A stretch of DNA of 64,000 nucleotides, from assembly GCF_018138715.1 (NCBI RefSeq), contig NZ_JAGSHX010000001.1:496001-560000 (forward strand). The letters run 5' to 3'. The DNA is from Streptomyces asiaticus. Lineage in GTDB: Bacteria > Actinomycetota > Actinomycetes > Streptomycetales > Streptomycetaceae. How positions within the stretch are numbered: position 1 is the first letter of the stretch; every line of letters begins with the position of its first letter. Positions 1 through 8,393 of the stretch are shown piece by piece. A program made the position numbers and the translations under genes. The notes under the pieces were generated by a model, which searched no databases, was not told the origin of the DNA, and saw only the letters and a list, made by a program, of their open reading frames with translations.

Positions 1-494
1 AGGACGTGCTCCTGGAGCTCCTCAACACCACACCGGTGGTCAACGGCGTCGTCCAGGACCAGCTGGCGGATCCGGAAGCGGCCAGGTCCTGGCAGCGTGC
101 GCACGGCGGCAGCGGCAGTGCCGAGGAGCGCCGGCACCTCCTGAAGGTGCGAGACGGCTTGCAGGACGTGGTGCGGGGCAGTCGCCCCGCCACGTCGCTG
201 GCCCCGCTCCTGAAGGACGTCGTCTCCCGTCCGCACCTCTCGTCCGCCGGGGTGTCGTGGGAGGTGGACGCCCCCGCGGAGCGCCGGATGGCGGTGGAGG
301 CCGTCATGGCCTGGAGCGCGTTGCAGGAGGCGATGCCCGGTCGGCTACGGGTGTGCGCCAACCCGGAGTGCCGGCTGTTCCTCATCGACCGCAGCAAGAC
401 CAACAAGGCCCGCTGGTGCTCGATGGCCGTCTGCGGCAACCGCATGAAGGCGCGGCGCCACTACCAGCGCACCCGCGACGCGGTAGCCGAATAG
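1..494 (+). CDS. CGNR zinc-finger regulator (5' end outside window)
   Basis: Probable DNA-binding regulator of the ABATE/CGNR family. The C-terminal zinc ribbon is visible: CANPEC, then WCSMAVCGNRMKARRHYQR, giving two C-x4-C pairs and the CGNR signature followed by a basic tail. The N-terminal stretch LLELLNT matches the start of the ABATE domain, which normally lies within about 20 residues of the start. The frame is still open at base 1, and the first in-frame start codon (GTG at 6) falls inside that motif, so the true start is very likely left of the window. Function and target are unknown. A second CGNR gene lies at 13.9 kb. Confidence 0.82.
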   Translation, partial: DVLLELLNTTPVVNGVVQDQLADPEAARSWQRAHGGSGSAEERRHLLKVRDGLQDVVRGSRPATSLAPLLKDVVSRPHLSSAGVSWEVDAPAERRMAVEAVMAWSALQEAMPGRLRVCANPECRLFLIDRSKTNKARWCSMAVCGNRMKARRHYQRTRDAVAE

Positions 495-648
495 GCAAAG
501 TTCGCACAGTACCCGGACGCTTAGTATGGAAGTTCGCAAAGCGGTCGAAATCTCAGCGAACGCACCCAACGGGTCATGCTCACGGAATCGCGGCGACACG
601 GGCACCCCGCAACCGGGCTCGGCCCGAGTGCACAGATCACAGCGCCAT

Positions 649-1625
649 GAGGGGCCGCGCCGGTCGGCCACCCCGAGGCCCGCCCGGGCCAGTACCTCTC
701 CATCCGCCTCGCCGTCGGCGACGCCGCCCCCGTGGTGCGCAGCTACTCCCTGTCCTCCGCACCCACGGCCGGCGCCTACCGCATCAGCGTCAAGCATGAG
801 CCCCACGGGAAAGTCAGCGGCTACATCCATACCGCGCTCCACCCCGGGGACCTCGTGGACATCGCCAGCCCCCGTGGCACGTTCGTACTCGAAGAAGGCA
901 GCCGCCCGATTGTCCTCATCTCCGCGGGGATCGGTGCCACTCCCGTGCTCGCCATGCTCCATCGGCTCGCCGCCACGCGGGACCCACGCCCCGTCTGGTG
1001 GATCCACATCGCCCACGACCGCGCCCACCACGCCTTCGCGGACGAGACCCACGCGCTCCTGGCCCAACTCCCCGACGCCCATGAGCACATCTACTACACG
1101 GGCGAAGCCCCGCGCCCCGATGAGCCCTACGTCACCCAGGGGCGTCCGAGTGCCTCATCGCTCGCGAGGCTGGGCATCCCCGCCGACGCGGACGTCTACC
1201 TTTGCGGACCGACCGCCTTCATGGACCACTTCGGCGGCTTCCTGCGCGATCACGGCCTGCCTCCCGAGCGGATCCATACGGAACAGTTCAGCGCCCTGCC
1301 CGCCATCAACCCCGGCGTCACGCCCACCGCCGGGGTACGGCCGCACCAACCGCCGGGTCCACCGGGCACCGGCCCGCTCATCACCTTCTCCCGCAGCGGC
1401 GTCACGACCCCGTGGTCACCCGCGCACGGATCACTCCTCGATCTTGCCGAAGCCTGCCACATCCCCACCCGCTGGTCTTGCCGCACCGGCGTCTGCCACA
1501 CCTGCGTCACCCACATCGTGTCCGGCGACATCACCTACACCACCCCGCCCCTCGAACTCCCCGAAGCGGGCACCGTCCTCGTCTGCTGCAGCGCACCGAC
1601 CACCGAAGTCGTCCTCGACCTCTAG
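649..1625 (+). pseudogene. 5'-truncated FAD/2Fe-2S ferredoxin reductase
   Basis: Relative of the Hmp/vanillate-demethylase-type reductases that pass electrons from NAD(P)H through FAD to a plant-type 2Fe-2S cluster. Visible parts in order: PGQYLSIRL and RSYSLSSAP (FAD-binding barrel), SAGIGATPVLAMLH (NAD ribose/phosphate site), YLCGPTAFMDHF, and a C-terminal ferredoxin domain with CRTGVCHTC plus a distal Cys in VLVCCSAP. A TGA at 648 closes the frame just before the FAD domain. The first usable start (GTG at 732 or 735) falls inside the RxYS motif, so the first strands of the barrel and any upstream domain (often MOSC) are missing. Probably a 5' deletion. The downstream neighbour is convergent. 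Confidence 0.75.
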
Positions 1626-1672
1626 TCGGCCGGAGCTGAGGGAAACGGCGCCCAGGACAACGTGGCGGGGCG

Positions 1673-4666
1673 TCAGGGGCTCCACCACACCCAGGACATC
1701 TCGGCCTTGCGGCGGCACGCGCGGGCCCTGTCCGGCTGTCCCAGTTGCTCCAACGCCTGGCCCAGCACACTCAGGATCGACCCACGGCGCCACTTGTTGC
1801 CGATGGAGCCGAGCGCCAGTGCCTGCTCGGCGTGTGTGGCCGCCTCGGCCGGGTGGTTCGACGCGAGGTACACCTCGGCCAGCCGGGCGTGGGTGGATCC
1901 CTCCCAGAGCCGTTGCCGGTTGTCGCGGAAGGTGCTGAGCGCCTCCAGCAGTTCGCTCACCGCCGCGGCGTGCCGTCCTGCCCGGTGCAGAGCGATTCCC
2001 AGGGCGAGCCGGCCATTGGCGATGCGCCAGGTGCTGCCCAGGCTCCGCCGGAGGTCGACTCCCCGCGTGGCGAGGTCGACGGCGCTGTCGGCCCGGCCCG
2101 TGGCGGCGTGTACACGGGAGAGATTGGACAGCACACCGGCCACACAGGCGAGGTTGCCGTCGGCCCGGAAGCCGCGCAGCGCCTCGCGCAGGTGTGCTTC
2201 CGCGTCGTCGTAACGCTGCTGGTAGATCGCCACGACCCCGCGTACGTTCAACGCGTGGCAGGCGGCGGTCGGGTCGCCCGCGGCGGTCGCGAGCAGGACC
2301 GCGCGGCGGGCTTCGTCGTCGGCCTGCTGCTGGCCCCTGGCGACGGGGAACATCCCCGCCAGCGCCAGGCGGGCCCGGCCCTCCGCGGCCGTGTCCCCGG
2401 CGAGGTGGGCGGCATTGCCCACCGAACGGGCCGCCGCCTCGTACTGGAGGTAGTGCGTACCGGACTCGACCAGATCCCGGGTGACCAGGAGGAGGTCCGC
2501 CGCGCGGCGAACGGCGCCACTCTCCGCGGACTTGGCGCCCTGCTGGGCGCAGGTGAGGAGGCAGTCCGCCTCGCTGAGGAGCCAGTCCAGCGCGGTGCGG
2601 GCGTCCGGGAAGTCCTGTCCGGGGTGGTCGGTGGACATCAGGTGGTCGACGAGCCGGTCTCCCGGTCGTCCCATGGCGTACACGCGTGCCGCCGAGGCCA
2701 CATAGAAGTCCTGCATGCGCGATATCGCGGCCGCTCGGCCCGCCGGCGGTTCATCCCGCTCGGCGCGGTCGCGCGCGTAGATCCGAACGAGGTCGTGGTA
2801 GCGGTAGCGGCCGGGCTCGGGCGAATGCAGCAGGCTGGTGTCGACGAGCGACTCGAGTAATCGCTCGGCCTCTTGTGCGGTGACGCCGAGGACGGCGGTG
2901 GCCGCGGCCAGGGAGATGTCCGGCCCGTAGGTGAGCGCGAGCAGCCGGAACGCCCGTGCCTGCGAGGGCCCCAACTGCGTGTATCCGAACTCGAAGCTCG
3001 TCTTGACGGCCAGGTCCCCGGCCCGCAGTTCATGCAGGCGGCGGTGGGCGTCGGCCAGGCGGTCGGTCAGGTTGCGCACGGTCCAGGCGGGGCGGGTGGT
3101 CAGCCGGGCGGCGGCGATCCTGATGGCCAGGGGCAGATAGCCGCAGGCGGCGACGGCCTTGCGGCAGGCGTGGGGCTCGGCCGCGGCCCGCTCGTCGCCG
3201 ATGATGCGGGTGAACAGGGCGAGTGCCTCGGATGGGTCCATGATGCTGAGGTCGACCACACGGGCGCCGTCGAGGCCGGTCATGGGGGTGCGGCTGGTGA
3301 TCAGCGCCGCGCAGCTCGGAGAGCCGGGCAGCAGCGGGCGGACCTGTGCCGTGTCGTGGGCGTTGTCCAGCAGGACCAGCACCCGGCGGCCGCCCAGGAC
3401 CGAGCGGTACAGCGCGGCCCGCTCGGGCAACCCCTCCGGGATCTCCGCGGGCGGCGTGCCCAGCGCGCGGAGGAAGGTGCCCAGTACGGCCGCGGGATCC
3501 GCGGGCTGGGCGTGGTGGCCGATGAGATCGACGAACAACTGCCCGTCGGGGAACCGCTCCCGGACCGCCTGCGCGACGCACACGGCCAGGGCCGTCTTGC
3601 CCACCCCGCCGAGCCCCTGCACCACGGAGATCGCCATCACCGTCCCCTGGGCGAGCAGCAGCCGCTCGCGCAAGGTGTCCATGACGGCGGCGCGTCCGGT
3701 GAAGTCGGCGAGCTTCGCGGGGAGTTGTGCCGGACGTGGCGCGGGTGAGGCCGGGGGCACGGCTTTGGTCCCGGCCGGAAGCCTGCGTGGCCCGGCGAGC
3801 GTGGGGTCGGCGCGCAGGATGCGCTGATGGAGGCGGGCGAGTTCCGCGCTGGGTGCCACGCCCAGTTCCTCGGACAGGACGCGGCGGGTGTCGGTGTACA
3901 CACCCAGCGCCTCCGCCTGTCGGCCGCTGCGGTAGAGCGCCGTCATCAGCAGTGTGCGCAGCCGCTCCCGCAGTGGGTGCTCCGCGGTCAGCGCGGTCAG
4001 CTCCGAAACCGCGTCGGTGTGCGGGCGCAGCTCCAGGTCGAGTTCGAGGCGCGCCTCCAGCAGGGACAGGCGCCACTGCTCCAGACGGGAGCGCTGGGTC
4101 TCGGCGTACGGGCCGGGCACTCCGGCCAGCGGCTGCCCCTCCCACAGCTCCACCGCCCTGTGCAGCAGCCTCCGTGCGCCGGTCAACTCCCCTTCCGCCT
4201 TCGCGCGTCGCGCTCGTGCCTCGTAGTCCTCACACACCGCGAGGTCCAGTGCCCCGGGCCGGATCCGCAGTGCGTACCCTCCCGCCTCCGACACCAGTAC
4301 GCCGGGCCCCAGCGCTCGGCGAAGGCGGAAGGCGTGGGTGCGTAAGCTGGCGATCGCCTGAGGTGGTGGGGCGTCGCCCCACACCCCGTCGACCAGCTCG
4401 CTCGCGGTGGCGGTGCGTCCCCGCAGCAGGAGCACACACAGCACGGCGCGCTCGAGCGGCCTGAGGACCGGGAGCGCCTGCTCACCACGCCAGACGCGAA
4501 CGGGCCCCAGTACGGCGAACCGCAATGCCGAGCCCGCGCCACATACGGTCTGCCCCAATGCCGCCACGCCCCGGTGCCGCCGATTTCGCTCTGCCGAACC
4601 CTCGGAAACACCGTAGTCCCAGGCTGAACCACCCGCAGTACACAACCAGCCGAAAGTCCGATGCAA
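1673..4666 (-). CDS. AfsR/SARP-type regulator with NB-ARC and TPR domains
   Basis: Large transcriptional activator. Domain order: winged-helix OmpR-like DNA-binding domain (LRFAVLGPVRVWRG, about residues 48-125), bacterial transcriptional activation domain (about 130-280), NB-ARC ATPase with P-loop GLGGVGKTALA (Lys near 357), then TPR-like helical repeats to the C-terminus (about 720-980). At about 997 aa it has the usual AfsR length. The start is uncertain: TTG at 4666 has GGGAG only two bases away, and GTG at 4567 is the next candidate. Both leave the DNA-binding domain intact. SARPs usually activate secondary-metabolite clusters, but no biosynthetic core genes are present here, so the target is unknown. 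It is convergent with the reductase remnant and divergent from the acetyltransferase. Confidence 0.9.
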   Translation of the reverse strand: MHRTFGWLCTAGGSAWDYGVSEGSAERNRRHRGVAALGQTVCGAGSALRFAVLGPVRVWRGEQALPVLRPLERAVLCVLLLRGRTATASELVDGVWGDAPPPQAIASLRTHAFRLRRALGPGVLVSEAGGYALRIRPGALDLAVCEDYEARARRAKAEGELTGARRLLHRAVELWEGQPLAGVPGPYAETQRSRLEQWRLSLLEARLELDLELRPHTDAVSELTALTAEHPLRERLRTLLMTALYRSGRQAEALGVYTDTRRVLSEELGVAPSAELARLHQRILRADPTLAGPRRLPAGTKAVPPASPAPRPAQLPAKLADFTGRAAVMDTLRERLLLAQGTVMAISVVQGLGGVGKTALAVCVAQAVRERFPDGQLFVDLIGHHAQPADPAAVLGTFLRALGTPPAEIPEGLPERAALYRSVLGGRRVLVLLDNAHDTAQVRPLLPGSPSCAALITSRTPMTGLDGARVVDLSIMDPSEALALFTRIIGDERAAAEPHACRKAVAACGYLPLAIRIAAARLTTRPAWTVRNLTDRLADAHRRLHELRAGDLAVKTSFEFGYTQLGPSQARAFRLLALTYGPDISLAAATAVLGVTAQEAERLLESLVDTSLLHSPEPGRYRYHDLVRIYARDRAERDEPPAGRAAAISRMQDFYVASAARVYAMGRPGDRLVDHLMSTDHPGQDFPDARTALDWLLSEADCLLTCAQQGAKSAESGAVRRAADLLLVTRDLVESGTHYLQYEAAARSVGNAAHLAGDTAAEGRARLALAGMFPVARGQQQADDEARRAVLLATAAGDPTAACHALNVRGVVAIYQQRYDDAEAHLREALRGFRADGNLACVAGVLSNLSRVHAATGRADSAVDLATRGVDLRRSLGSTWRIANGRLALGIALHRAGRHAAAVSELLEALSTFRDNRQRLWEGSTHARLAEVYLASNHPAEAATHAEQALALGSIGNKWRRGSILSVLGQALEQLGQPDRARACRRKAEMSWVWWSP

Positions 4667-4758
4667 AACTCCCGGTCACCCGGGGAATTTCACAATCCGC
4701 TTGAACGTCTATTCGACCGACCGACAGTTCCGCGCATTTTTCTGCCTAGACTTCCGCC

Positions 4759-5289
4759 GTGAACGACACCACTTACACCATACGGATCAGACCGGGCGAT
4801 CCGGCCGATGCACCGGCGGTGCTGGACATGCTCGACGCCGCGGTGGTCTGGATGAACGCTCGCGGCAACACCGAGCAGTGGGGCACGGTGCCGTACTCGC
4901 GGCGGCCCGGCGGGGTGGAGCGGGTCGAGCGGTACCTGACCGAGAACGCCCCGTTCATCGCGGAGTCGCAAGGGGCACCTGTCGGGGCCCTGGTGCTGGA
5001 CTCCGGCCCCAGCTCGCAGATGCCGATCGCCCCGGCCGGCGAACCCGAGCGATACGTCCGGCTGCTGGTCTCCGACCGACGGCATGCCGGGCGGGGCGTC
5101 GGGGCGGCGCTGCTGGCCCATGCCGCGGAGGAGACCCGGCGGGCCGGGGTGGAGTTGTTGCGGGTCGACTGCTGGGCGGGCGGCGGGGGTGAACTCGTCG
5201 CGTTCTACGAGCGCAACGGTTTCACTCCCACCGAGCGCTTCCTGTCCGGGGCGTGGCCGGGGCAGGTGCTGGCGCGGCGGGTCGGCTGA
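4759..5289 (+). CDS. GNAT family N-acetyltransferase
   Basis: Acetyl-CoA-dependent N-acyltransferase of unknown substrate, 176 aa, cytoplasmic. The GNAT core is visible: a beta-strand YVRLLVSD, the acetyl-CoA pyrophosphate loop RRHAGRGVGAALLAHA (R-x-x-G-x-G/A type), LLRVDCWAG, and the C-terminal FYERNGFTP typical of the fold. The start GTG has no Shine-Dalgarno sequence. TAGACT at 4747-4752 sits six bases before it, so transcript and translation may begin together (leaderless; inferred). Divergent from the SARP gene, convergent with the VOC gene. Confidence 0.85.
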   Translation: MNDTTYTIRIRPGDPADAPAVLDMLDAAVVWMNARGNTEQWGTVPYSRRPGGVERVERYLTENAPFIAESQGAPVGALVLDSGPSSQMPIAPAGEPERYVRLLVSDRRHAGRGVGAALLAHAAEETRRAGVELLRVDCWAGGGGELVAFYERNGFTPTERFLSGAWPGQVLARRVG

Positions 5290-5331
5290 CGGGTGCGGGG
5301 CGCCGGTCCCAGGGTCGGCGCCCCGGCCCCG

Positions 5332-5742
5332 TTATGCGCCGTCCGCTTCGGCGGCCGGGCGGGGGCCGCCGAAGCCGTGGGCGGAGAGGTCGAACCAGTT
5401 GCCCTCCGGGTCGATGGCCCGGTACTCGGCGAACGGGCGGTTGGTGAAGCGTTCGGCGGGCTCATCGGCGCCCGAGGCGACCAGAGCGGCGGATATCCCG
5501 GATGTGTCGGCGACGTGGAAACCGAAGTGGTTCATGCCCGCCGGGGTGTCGCCGTCGAGTTGATGCTTGATCAGCGCGAGGGTGAGATACCCGTCGGAGA
5601 GGAAGCAGCTGCCATCGGGATCCCGGTGGAAGAGCTCCATCTCGAAGATTCCGCTGTAGAACTCGGCCAGCTTCTCGGGGTCACGGGCGACAATGGCCAG
5701 GTGCCGCAGTTTGGGCCTGTCCGGGGTGGACGCGTCGGACAT
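5332..5742 (-). CDS. VOC (glyoxalase/bleomycin-resistance fold) protein
   Basis: Single VOC domain, about 136 aa. Paired beta-alpha-beta modules start at LRHLAIVARDPEKLAEFY and MNHFGFHVADTSGI, and the domain closes with YRAIDPEGNWFDL, a typical metal-binding strand with an acidic ligand. Members of this superfamily include glyoxalases, dioxygenases and drug-binding proteins; the substrate cannot be told from sequence. ATG at 5742 is preferred over TTG at 5748 because GGAGGA stands seven bases upstream. The JAB-like gene lies upstream on the same strand, so the two may be co-transcribed. Confidence 0.85.
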   Translation of the reverse strand: MSDASTPDRPKLRHLAIVARDPEKLAEFYSGIFEMELFHRDPDGSCFLSDGYLTLALIKHQLDGDTPAGMNHFGFHVADTSGISAALVASGADEPAERFTNRPFAEYRAIDPEGNWFDLSAHGFGGPRPAAEADGA

Positions 5743-5814
5743 GGGCAATTCCTCCAGCGGTCGGAAACCGGCGGGATGGCCGGTCGGGGGTGGGAATCGT
5801 GATGGTCATCGGCC

Positions 5815-6432
5815 TCACACCCCGACCACGGCCCTGGTCCTTATCCGCAGCGGCAGTTCGGCGCACGGAAGGTGAGGGCTCTCGGGTGGGGGCGGCGCCC
5901 AGGCGGCGAGGGCGTGGTACATGACGTCGCCGCGACGTTCCAGGTAGCAGATGAGGTTGACCGGCCAGCCGGTGTTGCCGAAGACGTGCTGATCCATCGG
6001 GGTCGGGCGCTCGCTGAGGATGAGCTGCCGCTCCTCCGGTGGGCCGATGCGATGCCAGTCGGGGTGCATATGCACGGACCCCAGGATCTCCAGGCCGTCG
6101 GCTTCGGCCTCGCGCGAAGCCCTCAGCAGGTCGTGGGAGTCGATCCACCAGGCGCGTGTCTCGTTCTCGTACGCCGGGCCGAAGAGCGGCACGATCGACT
6201 CGGTGAACTCACGGCGCGCGGCCGGGTCGGTGGTACGGGCATTGCGGCCGAACGCGACGCGCTCGACGGTCAAGGTCGCCTGGTCCGCCGAACCCACGAG
6301 GAGAGCGAAGCACGGCAGCGGTGTTTCGGAGGTGATGCGCTGATACTCACCGACGGCCACCTCGAGAAACTCATCGAGCGCCTGATCCTCTACCAGGACC
6401 GTACAACATTCACCTAAGTGCGACGCGCGCAT
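5815..6432 (-). CDS. JAB/MPN-like (Mov34 family) protein
   Basis: About 205 aa with features of a JAMM-type metallopeptidase fold: FALLVGSADQATLTVERVAF (first strands) and ILGSVHMHPDW followed by GPPEERQLI, reminiscent of the H-x-H metal motif of JAB proteins. The usual S-x2-D part is not clear, so activity is uncertain. ATG at 6432 is chosen because AGGTGG lies six bases upstream and the conserved part starts soon after. The same frame stays open upstream through a 15 bp tandem repeat to ATG 6666, which would add a low-complexity (P-L-E-S-M)n tail; that longer form is less likely. Possible co-transcription with the VOC gene. Confidence 0.55.
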   Translation of the reverse strand: MRASHLGECCTVLVEDQALDEFLEVAVGEYQRITSETPLPCFALLVGSADQATLTVERVAFGRNARTTDPAARREFTESIVPLFGPAYENETRAWWIDSHDLLRASREAEADGLEILGSVHMHPDWHRIGPPEERQLILSERPTPMDQHVFGNTGWPVNLICYLERRGDVMYHALAAWAPPPPESPHLPCAELPLRIRTRAVVGV

Positions 6433-6510
6433 GTCAAACCACCTATGGGGGTGTGGATGTCGAATGCGGTGGGGGAGCGGAGCCGTCGTACTGTACCCCG
6501 GTATTCTTTT

Positions 6511-6630
6511 GGACTCAAACGGCATGGACTCAAGCGGCATGGACTCAAGGGGCGTGGACTCAAGCGGCATGGACTCAAGCGGCATGGACTCAAGCGGCAT
6601 GGACTCAAGGGGCGTGAACTCAAACGGCAT
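6511..6630. repeat. Tandem repeat, 8 x 15 bp
   Basis: Eight head-to-tail units of consensus GGACTCAAGCGGCAT with exact 15 bp spacing. Units 3 and 7 share the variant ending AAGGGGCGT, and the two end units share AAACGGCAT, so the array reads as a near-mirror order of variants. It lies upstream of the JAB-like gene, in the gap before the aldehyde dehydrogenase gene. Being a multiple of three, it stays open in several frames, which creates spurious repetitive peptides on both strands. Confidence 0.97.
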
Positions 6631-6846
6631 CTGTGGCTTTGGGCCCTGGCCGGGCTCTGCGCGCATGAGCCCGCCTGGTCAGCGGGTGAAGCACTCCCGG
6701 GTGCCGTGGAGTTGTCCGGCACCGCCGCTCTCCCCGCCACGCGGCCTCGGCCACCTCGTGGAGCACCAGCAGGCGGGTCGGCTCGACGCCGCTCGGTAAC
6801 GCACGTCGGGCGGCGCGGTCCACCCCGCGCCGCACGAGGTGCCTGA

Positions 6847-8370
6847 TCAGAGGAAGCTGACGCCCTGGGCGAGGGAGAGCCCGCTGGAGTAGTTGATGGT
6901 GTTGGTGGCCGAGCGCATATACGCCTTCCAGGCGTCGGAGCCGGACTCCCGGCCACCGCCGGTGTCCTTCTCGCCGCCGAACGCACCGCCGATCTCGGCT
7001 CCGGAGGTGCCGATGTTGACGTTGGCGATACCGCAGTCGGAGCCCGCGGCGGACAGGAAGATCTCGGCTTCCCGCTGGTCGCGGGTGAAGATGCTGGACG
7101 ACAGGCCCTGGGGGACGTCGTTGTGCAGCGCGATCGCCTCCTCGAGGGTGTCGTACGTGAGGACGTACAGGATCGGCGCGAAGGTCTCCTCCCGTACGAC
7201 GTCCGTCTGCGCGTCGACGCGGACGAGGACCGGCTCGACATAGGCGGCCGCGGGGGCGGCCTCGGCCAGGCGGCGGTTGCCGCCCGCGAGGATCTTGCCG
7301 CCCTGGGCCTGGACGCGGGTGAGGGCGCCGTTCATGGTGTCCAGGGCGGCGGGGGAGATGAGCGGGCCGACCAGCGTGGTGTCCTCGAACGGACTGCCGA
7401 TGGGGAGCCTGCCGTAGGCGGCGGTCAGCCGCTCGACGAGGGTGTCGGCGATGTCGCGGTGGACGATGAGACGGCGCAGTGTCGTACAGCGCTGGCCCGC
7501 GGTGCCGGCCGCGGCGAAGACGATGCCCTGGACGGCGAGGTCGAGATCGGCGGACGGGGCGACGATCGCCGCGTTGTTGCCGCCGAGTTCCAGCAGGCTG
7601 CGGCCGAAGCGGGCGGCGACGCGGGGGCCTAGCTCGCGGCCCATGCGAGTGGAGCCGGTGGCGCTGACCAGCGCGACGCGCGGATCGTCGACGAGCTTCT
7701 CACCGACCGCGCGGTCGCCGAGCAGGAGACGGTGTACGTCGCGGGGCGCGCCGACCTCGTCGGCCGCCCGGGCCAGCAGGTGGTCGCAGGCCAGCGAGAT
7801 CAGCGGGGTGAACTCCGAGGGCTTCCAGATCACGGTGTCGCCGCAGACGAGGGCGACGGCGGTGTTCCACGACCACACGGCGGCGGGGAAGTTGAAGGCG
7901 GAGATGACGCCGACCACGCCGAGCGGGTGCCAGGTCTCGGCCAGCCGGTGGCCGGGGCGTTCGGAGGCGATCGTACGGCCGTACAGCTGCCGGGACAGGC
8001 CGACCGCGAAGTCGCAGATGTCGATCATCTCCTGGATCTCGCCGAGCGCCTCGGAGCGGATCTTGCCCGCCTCGATGGTGACGAGGTCGGCCAGGTCGCT
8101 CTTGTGCTCGCGCAGCAACTCGCCGAGGCGGCGCACGAGTTCACCGCGGCGCGGCGCGGGCGTGGTCCGCCAGGTGAGGAAGGCCGTACGGGAGGCCGCG
8201 ATGGCGTCCTCGGCGTCGGTGGCGGCCGTGAGTCCGAAGAGGTTCTCGCCGGTGAGCGGTGTGCGGGCGGAGAAGTCGCCGCCCTCGGCCACCTCGACAC
8301 CGATGGTGTCGAGGGCGGTACGGGCGCGGGCGCGCAGGTCGTCCGTGGTGGGCAGTGCGGTGCTGGTCAT
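6847..8370 (-). CDS. amaB: L-aminoadipate-semialdehyde dehydrogenase (ALDH7/AmaB type)
   Basis: NAD(P)-dependent oxidation of aminoadipate semialdehyde (open form of piperideine-6-carboxylate) to 2-aminoadipate in lysine/pipecolate breakdown. 507 aa, usual length for the family. Visible: GVVGVISAFNFPAAVWSWN and VIWKPSEFTPL (cofactor site), LLELGGNNA with Glu261, AGQRCTT with catalytic Cys295, and a C-terminal segment ending LAQGVSFL that is characteristic of ALDH7 enzymes rather than generic ALDHs. ATG at 8370 has GGAGGA five bases upstream. It is the last gene of a three-gene operon with the HglS gene (23 bp gap) and the FAD oxidase gene; the pathway assignment rests partly on that context. 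Confidence 0.85.
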   Translation of the reverse strand: MTSTALPTTDDLRARARTALDTIGVEVAEGGDFSARTPLTGENLFGLTAATDAEDAIAASRTAFLTWRTTPAPRRGELVRRLGELLREHKSDLADLVTIEAGKIRSEALGEIQEMIDICDFAVGLSRQLYGRTIASERPGHRLAETWHPLGVVGVISAFNFPAAVWSWNTAVALVCGDTVIWKPSEFTPLISLACDHLLARAADEVGAPRDVHRLLLGDRAVGEKLVDDPRVALVSATGSTRMGRELGPRVAARFGRSLLELGGNNAAIVAPSADLDLAVQGIVFAAAGTAGQRCTTLRRLIVHRDIADTLVERLTAAYGRLPIGSPFEDTTLVGPLISPAALDTMNGALTRVQAQGGKILAGGNRRLAEAAPAAAYVEPVLVRVDAQTDVVREETFAPILYVLTYDTLEEAIALHNDVPQGLSSSIFTRDQREAEIFLSAAGSDCGIANVNIGTSGAEIGGAFGGEKDTGGGRESGSDAWKAYMRSATNTINYSSGLSLAQGVSFL

Positions 8371-8393
8371 GGCGGTCCTCCGGGGGTGAGGGG

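Noticed and set aside
4690..5121. Minus-strand frame opposite the GNAT gene
   Set aside because: No motif; the plus frame has the acetyl-CoA loop.
5815..6432. Anti-phage defence role for the JAB-like protein
   Set aside because: No E1/E2-like, nucleotidyltransferase or effector genes are adjacent; the neighbour is a VOC protein.
6511..6630. Repeat array considered as CRISPR
   Set aside because: Units are contiguous with no spacers and only 15 bp long; no cas genes nearby.
6433..6666. N-terminal (P-L-E-S-M)n extension of the JAB-like protein
   Set aside because: The downstream ATG has a better ribosome-binding site and the repeat is open in several frames by arithmetic, so translation is not needed to explain it.
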